Part shown: piece by piece, positions 7,989 to 15,047 of the stretch
Layout: every line of letters starts with the position of its first letter
How positions within the stretch are numbered: position 1 is the stretch's first letter
Source of the DNA: Spirochaetes bacterium ADurb.BinA120
Lineage (GTDB): Bacteria; Spirochaetota; UBA4802; UBA5368
Assembly: GCA_002069125.1 (NCBI GenBank)
Contig: MVZN01000030.1
Coordinates: 1-33,469, forward strand
Direction of reading: 5' to 3'
Length of the DNA stretch: 33,469 bases
Notes under the pieces: model-generated
Seen by the model: only the letters and a program-made list of their open reading frames with translations
Databases searched by the model: none
What the model was told of the DNA's origin: nothing
Made by a program: the position numbers and the translations under genes

Positions 7989-8492
7989 ATGGGCCGTGAG
8001 AATTCGATGGAAAAGAAGGTACTGGTCTTCGAGGCCGCCAGATGCACGGGATGCAGGATATGCGAACAGTGGTGCAGCGTCCACCACTTCGGCATGGCCG
8101 GACCCTCGCTCTCGCGCATTACGATAATCCGCGACCACGTCAATCAGATCGACAACGGCATCATCTGTCATCAGTGCGTCGACGCGCCGTGCATCGCCTC
8201 GTGCAAGTTCGACGCGCTCTCGAAGGACGGTACAACCGGCGCCATTATAGTCGACGCCCGGAAGTGCACGGGCTGCAGGCTGTGCATCCGGGCCTGCCCG
8301 CACGGGGCCGTCCGCATGCATCCCGGCGAAAAATACGTGCTCATCTGCGACCTGTGCGCCGGGGAGCCGCAGTGCGCGCTCCATTGCCCGGAGAAGGCCG
8401 TACAGTATCTGGAGCGCGGCAAGGCCGAGCGCCCCTACCGCTCGGCCCTGGTCCGGGGACTTGCGGGAAGGGGCAAACGCTATGAGCGATGA
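7989..8492 (+). CDS. Four-cluster [4Fe-4S] ferredoxin-type electron-transfer subunit (AOR partner)
   Basis: About 167 residues with four cysteine groups in HycB/DmsB-like arrangement: CTGCRICEQWC; CHQCVDAPCIASC; CTGCRLCIRACPHGA; CDLCAGEPQCALHCP. These bind four [4Fe-4S] clusters. The protein lacks a signal peptide and should be cytoplasmic. Starts at 7989 (AGGA about nine bases upstream) and 8007 (MEKKVLVFEAARC, closest to family N-termini) are both possible; a TTG at 7971 is less likely. Its last 11 bases overlap the AOR gene, so translation is coupled and the protein is the likely electron acceptor or intermediary of the oxidoreductase. Confidence 0.92.
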   Translation: MGRENSMEKKVLVFEAARCTGCRICEQWCSVHHFGMAGPSLSRITIIRDHVNQIDNGIICHQCVDAPCIASCKFDALSKDGTTGAIIVDARKCTGCRLCIRACPHGAVRMHPGEKYVLICDLCAGEPQCALHCPEKAVQYLERGKAERPYRSALVRGLAGRGKRYER

Positions 8493-10317
8493 CGATCGAA
8501 TCCGGGCCTTCCTCGGAGACGTGCTGCGGGTAAACCTCTCGAAGGGGAATATTTCGCGCGAGGAGCTTCCAATGGAGGCCGTGCGGCGCTTTATCGGCGG
8601 GCGCGGCCTTGGGGCATGGTACCTCTACAACGAGGTGGGACCGGAGGCCGACCCGCTCGGCCCTGCGAACAGGCTCATCTTCATGAACGGTCCTCTCGTC
8701 GGCACGCCCCTGCCCGCCTGCAACAAGATAAATCTGTGCTTCAAGTCTCCGCTGACATCGGGCTATTCATACTCGCTATGCGGGGGGCACTGGGGCCCGG
8801 AGCTGCGGTTTTCCGGCCGCACCGGCCTCATCATTGAAGGCGCATCGAGGGAGCCGGTTTACCTTTGGATCGACGACGACGAGATCGAGCTTCGCCCCGC
8901 GGACCGGCTCTGGGGCCGGACCGTACCCGAAACCGAGGAGCTGCTTCGCGCTGAGCTCGGTGGCGACGAACTGGTCCAGATCGCCTGTATAGGGCCCGCG
9001 GGGGAGATGCTGAACAGGATGGCCTGTATAACCGCGGGCCGTTTTCGGGAGTTCGGGCGCGGGGGCTGCGGAGCGGTTATGGGAAGCAAAAGGCTAAAAG
9101 CCATAGCCGTAAGGGGCACGGGGACAGTCCGCTTTGACGACGTAGCGGGGGTGATGGGGCTTGCGGAGAGGTTGACCGCGGACCTCCTCATCCAGCCCAA
9201 GACGATCGAGCGTCGCAATTACGGCACGGCCGAATTCCTCAAAGGCATTAACGACAATGGATTTCTGTGCACCAGAAACTTCAGCGGGACTCATTTCGAG
9301 GAGGGGCACCTTCTGGAAGGGCCGCGGATGCGCGAGGCCATAGTTGTGGGCGACTCCTCGTGCTTTGCCTGCCCCGTGGCCTGCGGAAAGCGCAGTTATG
9401 TGAAAACGCGCGACGGGAGGCGCATGCTGCTGGAGGGGCCGGAATTCGAGACCATTGCGCTTTTAGGCTCCAATTGCGGCGTATCGGACTGGGAGTCGCT
9501 CGTGGAGGCCACGCTGGTCTGCGATGAATACGGATTCGACACCATGAATGCCGGGGCCTGCGTTTCGCTGGCCATGGAATGCTTCGAGAAAGGGATAATA
9601 ACAATTAGGGATACGGGGGGGATGGAGCTTAGGTTCGGGAATGGGGCGGCGCTTGTGTCCCTTCTACGCATGATGGCCGAACGGAGGGGTATCGGCGACA
9701 TACTTGCCGAAGGTGTGAGATGCGCCTCCGAACGCTTCGGCGCCCCCGAGCTCGCAATGCACTCCAGGGGACAGGCCCTGCCGGCCTACGACCCGCGGGG
9801 CTGCAAGAGCATGGCCCTTGCCTATGCGACCTCGCCCAAGGGGGCCCATCACATGTTCTCGCCCACCATGGGCCATGAAATCGCCGCGGGCACCCGCCTC
9901 TCGTACGAGGGCAAGGGCGCGCTACACATGGAGAATCAAATGGAGATGTGCGCCGTGGATTCGCTGGGTATATGCTCCACCGTGCGCGGCAGCTTTAATA
10001 TCTCCGAACAGGCCAGGGCCTTCGGGCTTGTGACGGGCATGAAGCTCGACGTGGAGGGACTGAAGCTCGCGGCCGAGCGAACCATCAACCTTGAGCGAAT
10101 ATATAACGCGCGCCTGGGCTTCTCCCGCAAGGACGATACGCTTCCTAAGCGCATCCTGTGCGAACCTGTTCCATCCGGCCCGAGCGCAGGCGAGACGGTG
10201 GACCTGGACCGCCTGCTCGATGAATACTATTCGCAAATGGGATGGAACCTCGAGGACGGCCTGCCTACCCGCGAGCGCCTTCTAACGCTCGGCCTGTTGG
10301 ACCCGGACGCGGTATAG
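8482..10317 (+). CDS. Aldehyde:ferredoxin oxidoreductase family (tungsto/molybdo-pterin enzyme)
   Basis: 611 residues, the standard AOR length. The N-terminal domain has VLRVNLSKG, FIGGRGLGAWYLYNEV and NRLIFMNGPLVGT. The pterin region has the FGRGGCGAVMGSKRLKAIAV signature. The [4Fe-4S] ligands are C294, C297 and C301 (CFACPVAC) plus C498 in the DSLGIC motif that also contacts the pterin cofactor. AORs oxidise aldehydes (or reduce acids) with ferredoxin as electron carrier, using W-bis-pterin. The ATG at 8482 overlaps the end of the ferredoxin gene; purine-rich GGGAAGGGG lies upstream. AOR paralogues differ widely in substrate (aldehydes, glyceraldehyde-3-phosphate, benzoyl-CoA-type reductions), and this sequence alone does not decide. 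A hairpin after the stop may end transcription. Confidence 0.95.
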   Translation: MSDDDRIRAFLGDVLRVNLSKGNISREELPMEAVRRFIGGRGLGAWYLYNEVGPEADPLGPANRLIFMNGPLVGTPLPACNKINLCFKSPLTSGYSYSLCGGHWGPELRFSGRTGLIIEGASREPVYLWIDDDEIELRPADRLWGRTVPETEELLRAELGGDELVQIACIGPAGEMLNRMACITAGRFREFGRGGCGAVMGSKRLKAIAVRGTGTVRFDDVAGVMGLAERLTADLLIQPKTIERRNYGTAEFLKGINDNGFLCTRNFSGTHFEEGHLLEGPRMREAIVVGDSSCFACPVACGKRSYVKTRDGRRMLLEGPEFETIALLGSNCGVSDWESLVEATLVCDEYGFDTMNAGACVSLAMECFEKGIITIRDTGGMELRFGNGAALVSLLRMMAERRGIGDILAEGVRCASERFGAPELAMHSRGQALPAYDPRGCKSMALAYATSPKGAHHMFSPTMGHEIAAGTRLSYEGKGALHMENQMEMCAVDSLGICSTVRGSFNISEQARAFGLVTGMKLDVEGLKLAAERTINLERIYNARLGFSRKDDTLPKRILCEPVPSGPSAGETVDLDRLLDEYYSQMGWNLEDGLPTRERLLTLGLLDPDAV

Positions 10318-10334
10318 CCGAGCCCCGAAACAGG

Positions 10335-10357
10335 GGCCGCGTATTGCCGCGGCCTTT
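10335..10357. terminator. Hairpin between convergent AOR and ferredoxin-like genes
   Basis: Seven-base perfect arms GGCCGCG (10335-10341) and CGCGGCC (10348-10354) with loop TATTGC, then TTT. It starts 17 bases after the AOR stop codon. A second GC hairpin, GCGGCGG-AG-CCGCCGC, lies at 10393-10408 without a T tract. Both sit in the convergent gap and may serve as weak two-way terminators. Confidence 0.5.
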
Positions 10358-10445
10358 ACCTCACCGAAAGCCGGGCAACCGGCCGTTTGCGGGCGGCGGA
10401 GCCGCCGCGAAGGCCGCGGTCGCGGATAACGACTCGGCCTTGGAC

Positions 10446-11516
10446 CTACAAAAGGCCCCGTCTTCGCGCGATCTCCATCATCTGCTCCCTGCCTGTGGCG
10501 GGAGGCGTACGCAGGGCATCCGCCTCTTTCGCCTGGAGCGCAAGCGCTCCGGTCGGGCAGGTCGTCACGCAGAGACCGCAGCCGATGCAGCGGTCCAGGT
10601 CGATCTCTATTATGCCGGCGATGTCATTGAGCGATAGCGCCTCCATCTGACAGCGCTCTATACATTCCTCGCATCCGGAACAGAGCAAAGGGTCTACGAT
10701 TGCGTAATGGTTGCTGAACACGGCCTCCGCCGGTTTTGGCAGGAGCTTCAGGCCCCGAAGGACGGAGCAGCAGTCCCCGCAGCAGTTGCACATCCCGGCA
10801 GGGTTCTGGGCCGTACCGGGCTGGATTACCAGGCCCGCATCGTTGCACTTTTTCAATATATCGATCGCCTCGGCGTAGCTCACCTCGCGCCCGATACCGT
10901 AATCGATATAATAGCGCGCCATGGAACCGAACATAAAACAGACCTCCAGGGGCTTTCCGCATCCGTGGTCCATCAGTTCGGCCTGCTTTCGGCAGGTGCA
11001 TTCCGTTACGATGATCGGATCCATCTTCCTCAAGATCTCGGCGGCGTCATCGAACGCGGCCACGTGATGTTCCGGCATTATGGACTCGCCCACGGGGACC
11101 GTCCTTAAAAAAAGGCCCGATGAGGCCGCGATCGCACCGTGAAATCCCTCCTCGAAATAGCGCTCCAGGAGCCCCGCCAAGCGGCGGCTCATTCGAAGAG
11201 TATTGAACTCGGCAAGGCCGTGCATGAAGGGGATGGCCCCGTACTTCGATGTTTCACCCTTCTTTACCCTGAAGAGGAGCCCTCTGTTCGCCATGTCCTC
11301 CAGCCTGGCTTCCGCCGCCCCCGCGGCAAGGCCGATCCTTTCGGCAATGGCCCCGGGCGCTTCGAGTAGCGGGGAGAGCTTAATAAAAACCCTCGCATCG
11401 TCTTCGGAGAAGAGCTCCTTTAAAATCTCGATCTCCACTCCCGATTCGGTGGCTGGAAAGCCGAGCGAATAGGTGTCGAGCTGTTGTTGAAGTGTCCGGT
11501 ACAGGTCCTTTGACAT
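10446..11516 (-). CDS. Winged-helix/4Fe-4S dicluster ferredoxin protein
   Basis: 356 residues. Residues about 28-92 look like a winged-helix domain (SEDDARVFIKLSPLLEAPGAIAERIG, then RLEDMANRGLLFRVKKG). A central part holds unusual cysteine groups: CTC at 173-175, C186, C193, and CNCCGDCC at 243-250. The C-terminal part is a classical two-cluster ferredoxin: C279, C282, C285, C289 and C310, C313, C316, C320. Proteins with this layout are common in anaerobes and are annotated only as 4Fe-4S binding. GGAGGA precedes the ATG. It converges on the AOR gene, consistent with a second redox carrier or a redox-responsive regulator. Residues 338-344 are encoded by a short palindromic repeat also found at 5814-5834, so the C-terminal tail may have gained inserted DNA. 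Confidence 0.9.
   Translation of the reverse strand: MSKDLYRTLQQQLDTYSLGFPATESGVEIEILKELFSEDDARVFIKLSPLLEAPGAIAERIGLAAGAAEARLEDMANRGLLFRVKKGETSKYGAIPFMHGLAEFNTLRMSRRLAGLLERYFEEGFHGAIAASSGLFLRTVPVGESIMPEHHVAAFDDAAEILRKMDPIIVTECTCRKQAELMDHGCGKPLEVCFMFGSMARYYIDYGIGREVSYAEAIDILKKCNDAGLVIQPGTAQNPAGMCNCCGDCCSVLRGLKLLPKPAEAVFSNHYAIVDPLLCSGCEECIERCQMEALSLNDIAGIIEIDLDRCIGCGLCVTTCPTGALALQAKEADALRTPPATGREQMMEIARRRGLL
10485..10505. repeat. Palindromic unit shared with 5814-5834
   Basis: These 21 bases match 5814-5834 at 20 of 21 positions, including the core CTCCCTGCCTGTGG followed by GGGAGG after one variable base. Arms CTCCC and GGGAG surround the loop. One copy is intergenic and the other is inside the C-terminal coding region of the ferredoxin-like gene, where it reads PPATGRE. 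Two copies are suggestive of a small dispersed palindrome but cannot prove it. Confidence 0.4.
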
Positions 11517-12018
11517 GGCGTCCTCCGGTTGGGGGCCCGAGATTCGAGCTTCAAGGTTTTTCCGCTAATAAATCGCCGTTTCACGGCGCGGAGTTTTTGG
11601 CCAAACACGGCGTTTATGGCTTTCTCCAGCGTCAATTCGACATCTTCGATTGAATGACTTTAATACGGGCTTTATTGTTTTGGCAACCATGTTTTCCAAT
11701 CCTCTTCGCATCCGGAATCGCGTCGAAGTCCATACGGCTCTCCTGTAACAAAGTGCCGGTTTGGTCCACAAATATCCTGATCATTTTCCTTGACAGCGCC
11801 ATCCATGCAGGGCTACCCTGCAAATGGCTACGGACCGGGCCGACTGCCCGCTATGGAAGGCCGTCAAGGCGATGGAGGCGTCCCGATCCTAAACGAGCCG
11901 GCTGTACGCGGTTTGTCTGGAGGACGCCTTCGGACCGGTGGATACATGCTTCACTTCGTGCGGAATAAATGGGCCCATTCGGGCGTAACATCAACTCAGA
12001 ATAATACGGAGAGAACAA
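11517..12018. other. 502-base divergent intergenic region, no convincing gene
   Basis: This gap separates the divergent ferredoxin-like gene and htpX, so it must contain both promoters. I see small hairpins, CGCCGT-TTC-ACGGCG near 11575 and TGCAGGG-CTA-CCCTGCA at 11806-11822. A 63-codon minus-strand frame (11632-11823) has no recognisable domain and no ribosome site I trust. No RNA gene or operator was recognised. It may contain remnants of a decayed gene. Confidence 0.4.
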
Positions 12019-12900
12019 ATGTTTAAAAGGATAGGATTGTTCCTGTTAGTCAACATCCTCGTAGTGGTGGCCTTGGGCATAATCATGAATATCGTGCTCC
12101 CGCTCCTTGGCGTGCAGCCTACAGGCGATATGTTGGGCCTCGCCATCTTCTGCGGAATCTTCGGAATGTCCGGCGCGTTCATCTCGCTTGCAATAAGCCG
12201 CTGGATGGCCAAGCGGGCCTACAACATCCAGCTTATCGACGGAAAGACGTCCGATCCCGGGGCCCGCGAGATTTACGATATGGTGGCGCGCCTCTCCCGC
12301 AAGGCGGGCCTTCCCGGGGTCCCGGAGGTGGGAATATATCAGGCCCCCCAGCCCAACGCCTTCGCCACAGGCCCGAGCAAAAAGAAATCGCTGGTGGCCT
12401 TCTCGACCGGGCTTCTTTCGGCCATGGACCGCCAGGAGGTGGAGGCCGTGGCCGCGCACGAGATCAGCCACATAGCGAACGGCGACATGGTGACCATGAC
12501 CCTTCTTACCGGCGTAATGAACGCGTTCGTGATGTTCCTTTCCCGCATCATCGCGCAGCTCCTCGACAGCTTTCTGCGCGACGACGAGGGGCGCGGCGGA
12601 CTGGGCTTCTTGGGCTACATGCTTACCGTGATGGTACTCGAAACCTTCCTGATGCTGCTCGCATCCATACCGCTTGCGGCCTTTTCGCGCCGGCGCGAGT
12701 ACCGGGCCGACGCGGGCGCGGCTAAATACACCTCGGCCATGTCGATGATAAACGCCCTCAAGCGGCTTGCCGAAGCCGCCGGCATGCCCGAAAAGAAGGA
12801 TTCCTTTTCCATGGCGAAAATTAACTCCGGAAAGAGGGCGTCGCTCTTCGCCACCCACCCCTCGATCGAGGACCGCATCGCTCGCCTCATGGGGAAATAA
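12019..12900 (+). CDS. htpX: HtpX-type membrane zinc metalloprotease (M48)
   Basis: 293 residues, normal for HtpX. Two N-terminal membrane helices (about 4-30 and 36-60) are followed by the cytoplasmic catalytic domain. The zinc motif HEISH is at 147-151, with the third ligand expected in the REYRADAGAA segment. Two more hydrophobic segments (NAFVMFLSRIIAQLL and MLTVMVLETFLMLLASIPLAAF) lie between them, as in HtpX. KKSLVAFSTGLLSAMDRQEVEAVAAHE is strongly conserved family sequence. HtpX degrades misfolded or damaged membrane proteins together with FtsH. The ATG has GGAGAGAAC upstream. It is a single-gene unit, followed by a hairpin at 12915-12954. Confidence 0.96.
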   Translation: MFKRIGLFLLVNILVVVALGIIMNIVLPLLGVQPTGDMLGLAIFCGIFGMSGAFISLAISRWMAKRAYNIQLIDGKTSDPGAREIYDMVARLSRKAGLPGVPEVGIYQAPQPNAFATGPSKKKSLVAFSTGLLSAMDRQEVEAVAAHEISHIANGDMVTMTLLTGVMNAFVMFLSRIIAQLLDSFLRDDEGRGGLGFLGYMLTVMVLETFLMLLASIPLAAFSRRREYRADAGAAKYTSAMSMINALKRLAEAAGMPEKKDSFSMAKINSGKRASLFATHPSIEDRIARLMGK

Positions 12901-12914
12901 TCTGCTTTCCAAAC

Positions 12915-12954
12915 GGCCCGGACCCGCGGCTTAGGGTCGCGGATTTTCCGGGCC
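12915..12954 (+). terminator. Hairpin after htpX
   Basis: Perfect 8-base arms GGCCCGGA (12915-12922) and TCCGGGCC (12947-12954) enclose a further CCGCG/CGCGG stem (12924-12928, 12938-12942). The structure begins 14 bases after the htpX stop. There is no clear T tract, so it could be a factor-assisted terminator or an mRNA-stabilising hairpin. Confidence 0.55.
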
Positions 12955-12978
12955 CTTCGGGCGCGGAACCCTTTCGCC

Positions 12979-13039
12979 TGAATATCATTCACTTAATGAC
13001 TGCAATTCAGTGAACGGCGTTCATTTTATGATTGCAATT
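12979..13039. promoter_or_regulatory. Tandem operator-like repeat upstream of the symporter gene
   Basis: Two 29-base units, 12979-13007 and 13011-13039, match at 22 of 29 positions with a 32-base period, close to three helical turns. Each opens with a perfect 5-base dyad with three-base spacer: TGAAT-ATC-ATTCA (12979-12991) and TGAAC-GGC-GTTCA (13011-13023). Each ends in ATGAYTGCAATT. The region is much more AT-rich than its surroundings and lies 84 bases before the symporter start, so a regulator probably binds here as two dimers on one face of the helix. Confidence 0.6.
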
Positions 13040-13122
13040 TTTTTACGTAAAGGGGATGATGGTGCCCGTAAATGGGCCCTCAGGCCGTCCGTCGGCCCTA
13101 TACTATAAAACAGAGGTACTCC

Positions 13123-14496
13123 ATGAATATACCTTTCCCATTTGAACCCCTTCTTGCGTTCGGCTGGCTGGGGGTGATGCTTCTAATCGGCATCTTTCTG
13201 CGCGCCAAGGTCCCTTTCATACAGCGTTTACTGTTCCCGAGCTGTCTGCTCGGAGGCCTCATAGGACTGGCCTTCCTCCACAGCGGAATCGTTAAAATAG
13301 AGACCTCGCTTCTGGAATCCTTCGCATATCATTTCTTCAACATCAGCTTTATCTCGGTCGGCCTCACCGTTCGCACCCCGGAGGAAAAGGCGGCCTATGG
13401 CGGAAAGGAAATGGCAAAGGGCTCCCTGTGGATGGCCCTTGTCGAGGGAATCACCATACCGATACAGGCAATCCCCGGCGGCCTGCTTGTCATCGCCTTC
13501 AATTACTTCGGTTATGACCTTTTCAAGACTTTCGGCTTCTTCGCCCCGCTGGGGTTCACCGAAGGCCCGGGGCAGGCGCTCTCCATCGGAAAGGTATGGG
13601 AAAACCTTGGGTTCGAGCACGCGGCGACCATAGGCCTCACCTTCGCCACGGTTGGCTTCCTTTTCGCGTTTTTCGTCGGCGTGCCCCTTGCCAACTGGGG
13701 CTTAAAGAGGGGCCGGGCCGCGCAACCGCAAACCGTGCTTCCCAAAGACCTGCTTACCGGGGTAATAGGGAAAGGAAACCCCAGGGAAAGCGCCGGCTCG
13801 CTCACCATGCACTCCGCCAACGTCGAGACGCTCGCCTTTCAGCTCTCAATGGTCGGCCTCGTGTATCTCCTCACCTACGCCCTGGTATACGGAATTGGAA
13901 GCCTCCTGCAGCCGGAGCTCGCCACCACCCTGTGGGGGTTCTTCTTCTTCTTAGGGATGCTGGTGGCGCAGTTGGTGCGCTTTGTCGTCGTAAAAATCGG
14001 CTACGACCATCTGCTGGACGGCGGCATACAGAGGCGCATTACGGGATGGTCGGTCGACTTCCTCATCCTTTCCACCGTCATGGCGGTGCAGCTCGTTATC
14101 GTATGGCAGTACGTCGTTCCCATCAGCGTTATCTGCGTTACGGTGGGCGTGCTGACCACCCTGGTGGTGATATACCTGGGCAACCGTATTCCGTCCCTCA
14201 ATTTGGAGCGTACCCTTGCAATCTACGGCACAGTGACCGGCACGGTTTCCAGCGGACTCCTCCTCCTTCGAATTGTGGACCCGGAATTCCGCACCAGCAC
14301 GGCCATGGAATTGGGCTATATGACCATCTTCGCCTCGGCCCCCGTCCTCGGCACGATGCTTCTCGTCAGCGCGCCGGTGCTCTGGGGATGGAGCCTGGAG
14401 CTTACCATGGGCGTGTTCGCCGGGATGATGGTAATAAGTTTGATACTTCTAAAGGCACTCGGGCTGTGGGGTAAAAACAGGTACGCCTCGGCCTGA
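13123..14496 (+). CDS. GltS-like sodium/glutamate symporter (ESS family)
   Basis: 457 residues with about 11-12 membrane helices. The N-terminal half has FPSCLLGGLIGLAFL and GFTEGPGQALSIGKVWENLG; the C-terminal half has GTVTGTVSSGLLLLRIVDPEFRT, which closely recalls the GltS signature around the second pore loop. ESS transporters import glutamate with sodium across the inner membrane. Some members of this branch are longer than E. coli GltS (about 400 residues), as here, and substrate may differ. The ATG at 13123 has CAGAGG nine bases upstream and begins just before the first helix; an ATG at 13072 would add a polar leader without a ribosome site. The tandem repeat at 12979-13039 is likely its control region, and a strong hairpin follows the stop. 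Confidence 0.85.
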   Translation: MNIPFPFEPLLAFGWLGVMLLIGIFLRAKVPFIQRLLFPSCLLGGLIGLAFLHSGIVKIETSLLESFAYHFFNISFISVGLTVRTPEEKAAYGGKEMAKGSLWMALVEGITIPIQAIPGGLLVIAFNYFGYDLFKTFGFFAPLGFTEGPGQALSIGKVWENLGFEHAATIGLTFATVGFLFAFFVGVPLANWGLKRGRAAQPQTVLPKDLLTGVIGKGNPRESAGSLTMHSANVETLAFQLSMVGLVYLLTYALVYGIGSLLQPELATTLWGFFFFLGMLVAQLVRFVVVKIGYDHLLDGGIQRRITGWSVDFLILSTVMAVQLVIVWQYVVPISVICVTVGVLTTLVVIYLGNRIPSLNLERTLAIYGTVTGTVSSGLLLLRIVDPEFRTSTAMELGYMTIFASAPVLGTMLLVSAPVLWGWSLELTMGVFAGMMVISLILLKALGLWGKNRYASA

Positions 14497-14520
14497 CCGC
14501 GCTTCGAGACGCAACCCATC

Positions 14521-14558
14521 ACGGGACCGCGCCGGAAACCCGGGGCGGTCCCGTTTCC
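14521..14558 (+). terminator. Rho-independent-like terminator after the symporter gene
   Basis: Perfect 10-base arms ACGGGACCGC (14521-14530) and GCGGTCCCGT (14545-14554) with a 14-base loop that can pair further (CCGG/CCGG). TTT at 14554-14556 follows. It begins 24 bases after the symporter stop codon. Confidence 0.7.
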
Positions 14559-14650
14559 GTCAATACGGCCCTTCCATCGTTCAATCCCGGCGCGCCGCCG
14601 CCCATCCCCGTCGGGGTATTTGCAATCCGTTTTACCCTATTCGGCGCCCG

Positions 14651-14848
14651 GCATGCGGGTGTGAATTAAATTTCGGGGAATGATTCTGTCATTGCGAGCC
14701 CCGGCCTTATCGGGGCGTGGCAATCTCATAAAACCCCTCATTTTATGATACAATGATACAACTTTTGATCTTTTGAGATCGCCACGTCGCTGCGCTCCTC
14801 GAGATGACTGTATATTCACCCGGATTTTAATTTACACCCCCGGCATGC
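14651..14848. repeat. Nested palindromic intergenic repeat element (MITE-like), about 200 bp
   Basis: Outer arms at 14651-14673 and 14826-14848 (GCATGC... and ...GGCATGC) are imperfect inverted repeats. Inside are GTCATTGCGAG (14688-14698) against CTCGAGATGAC (14798-14808), then CGTGGCAATCTCA (14716-14728) against TGAGATCGCCACG (14774-14786, 12 of 13), plus a small hairpin GCCCCG/CGGGGC (14698-14716). The sequence words GTCATTGCGAG, GTGGCAATCTC and CGTCGCTGCGCTCCTC are those of a palindromic repeat seen in intergenic regions of many unrelated bacterial genomes, often mistranslated as an SSRGAQRRGDL peptide. It is non-coding and probably a non-autonomous mobile or REP-like element. The rest of the 14559-15047 gap holds a TTGACA at 14874-14879 with only a weak -10 partner. 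Confidence 0.75.
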
Positions 14849-15047
14849 TGCATTACTGTAATACAATAAATACTTGACAAAATCCGTTTCCCGGCAAACA
14901 TGCGGGAGAATTCCGCAGGTTCCGAACGGAACCACCGTTTTCCTTGCCTGGACGGAAGTCCATTGTCGAACGATACCCCACCGGCAACCCCGGAATGGTT
15001 CAATCGACGGACGATCCCTCCTGAAAATTTGCTTAAAAGGACATTAA

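Noticed and set aside
11632-11823. 63-codon minus-strand frame upstream of the ferredoxin-like gene
   Set aside because: No ribosome site, no recognisable domain, and it lies in a divergent promoter region. It might be a gene remnant but cannot be supported.
12046-12912. Long 288-codon minus-strand frame opposite htpX
   Set aside because: It is a composition-driven shadow; the plus-strand HtpX has a zinc motif and family sequence over its whole length.
12979-12991. ArgR-type box
   Set aside because: TGAAT/ATTCA half-sites are present, but the centre is three rather than four bases and the two units share extra sequence outside the dyad, so I do not call ArgR.
14637-14819. 60-codon minus-strand frame in the intergenic repeat
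   Set aside because: The peptide (SSRGAQRRGDL-like) is the well-known spurious translation of a palindromic repeat, not a protein.
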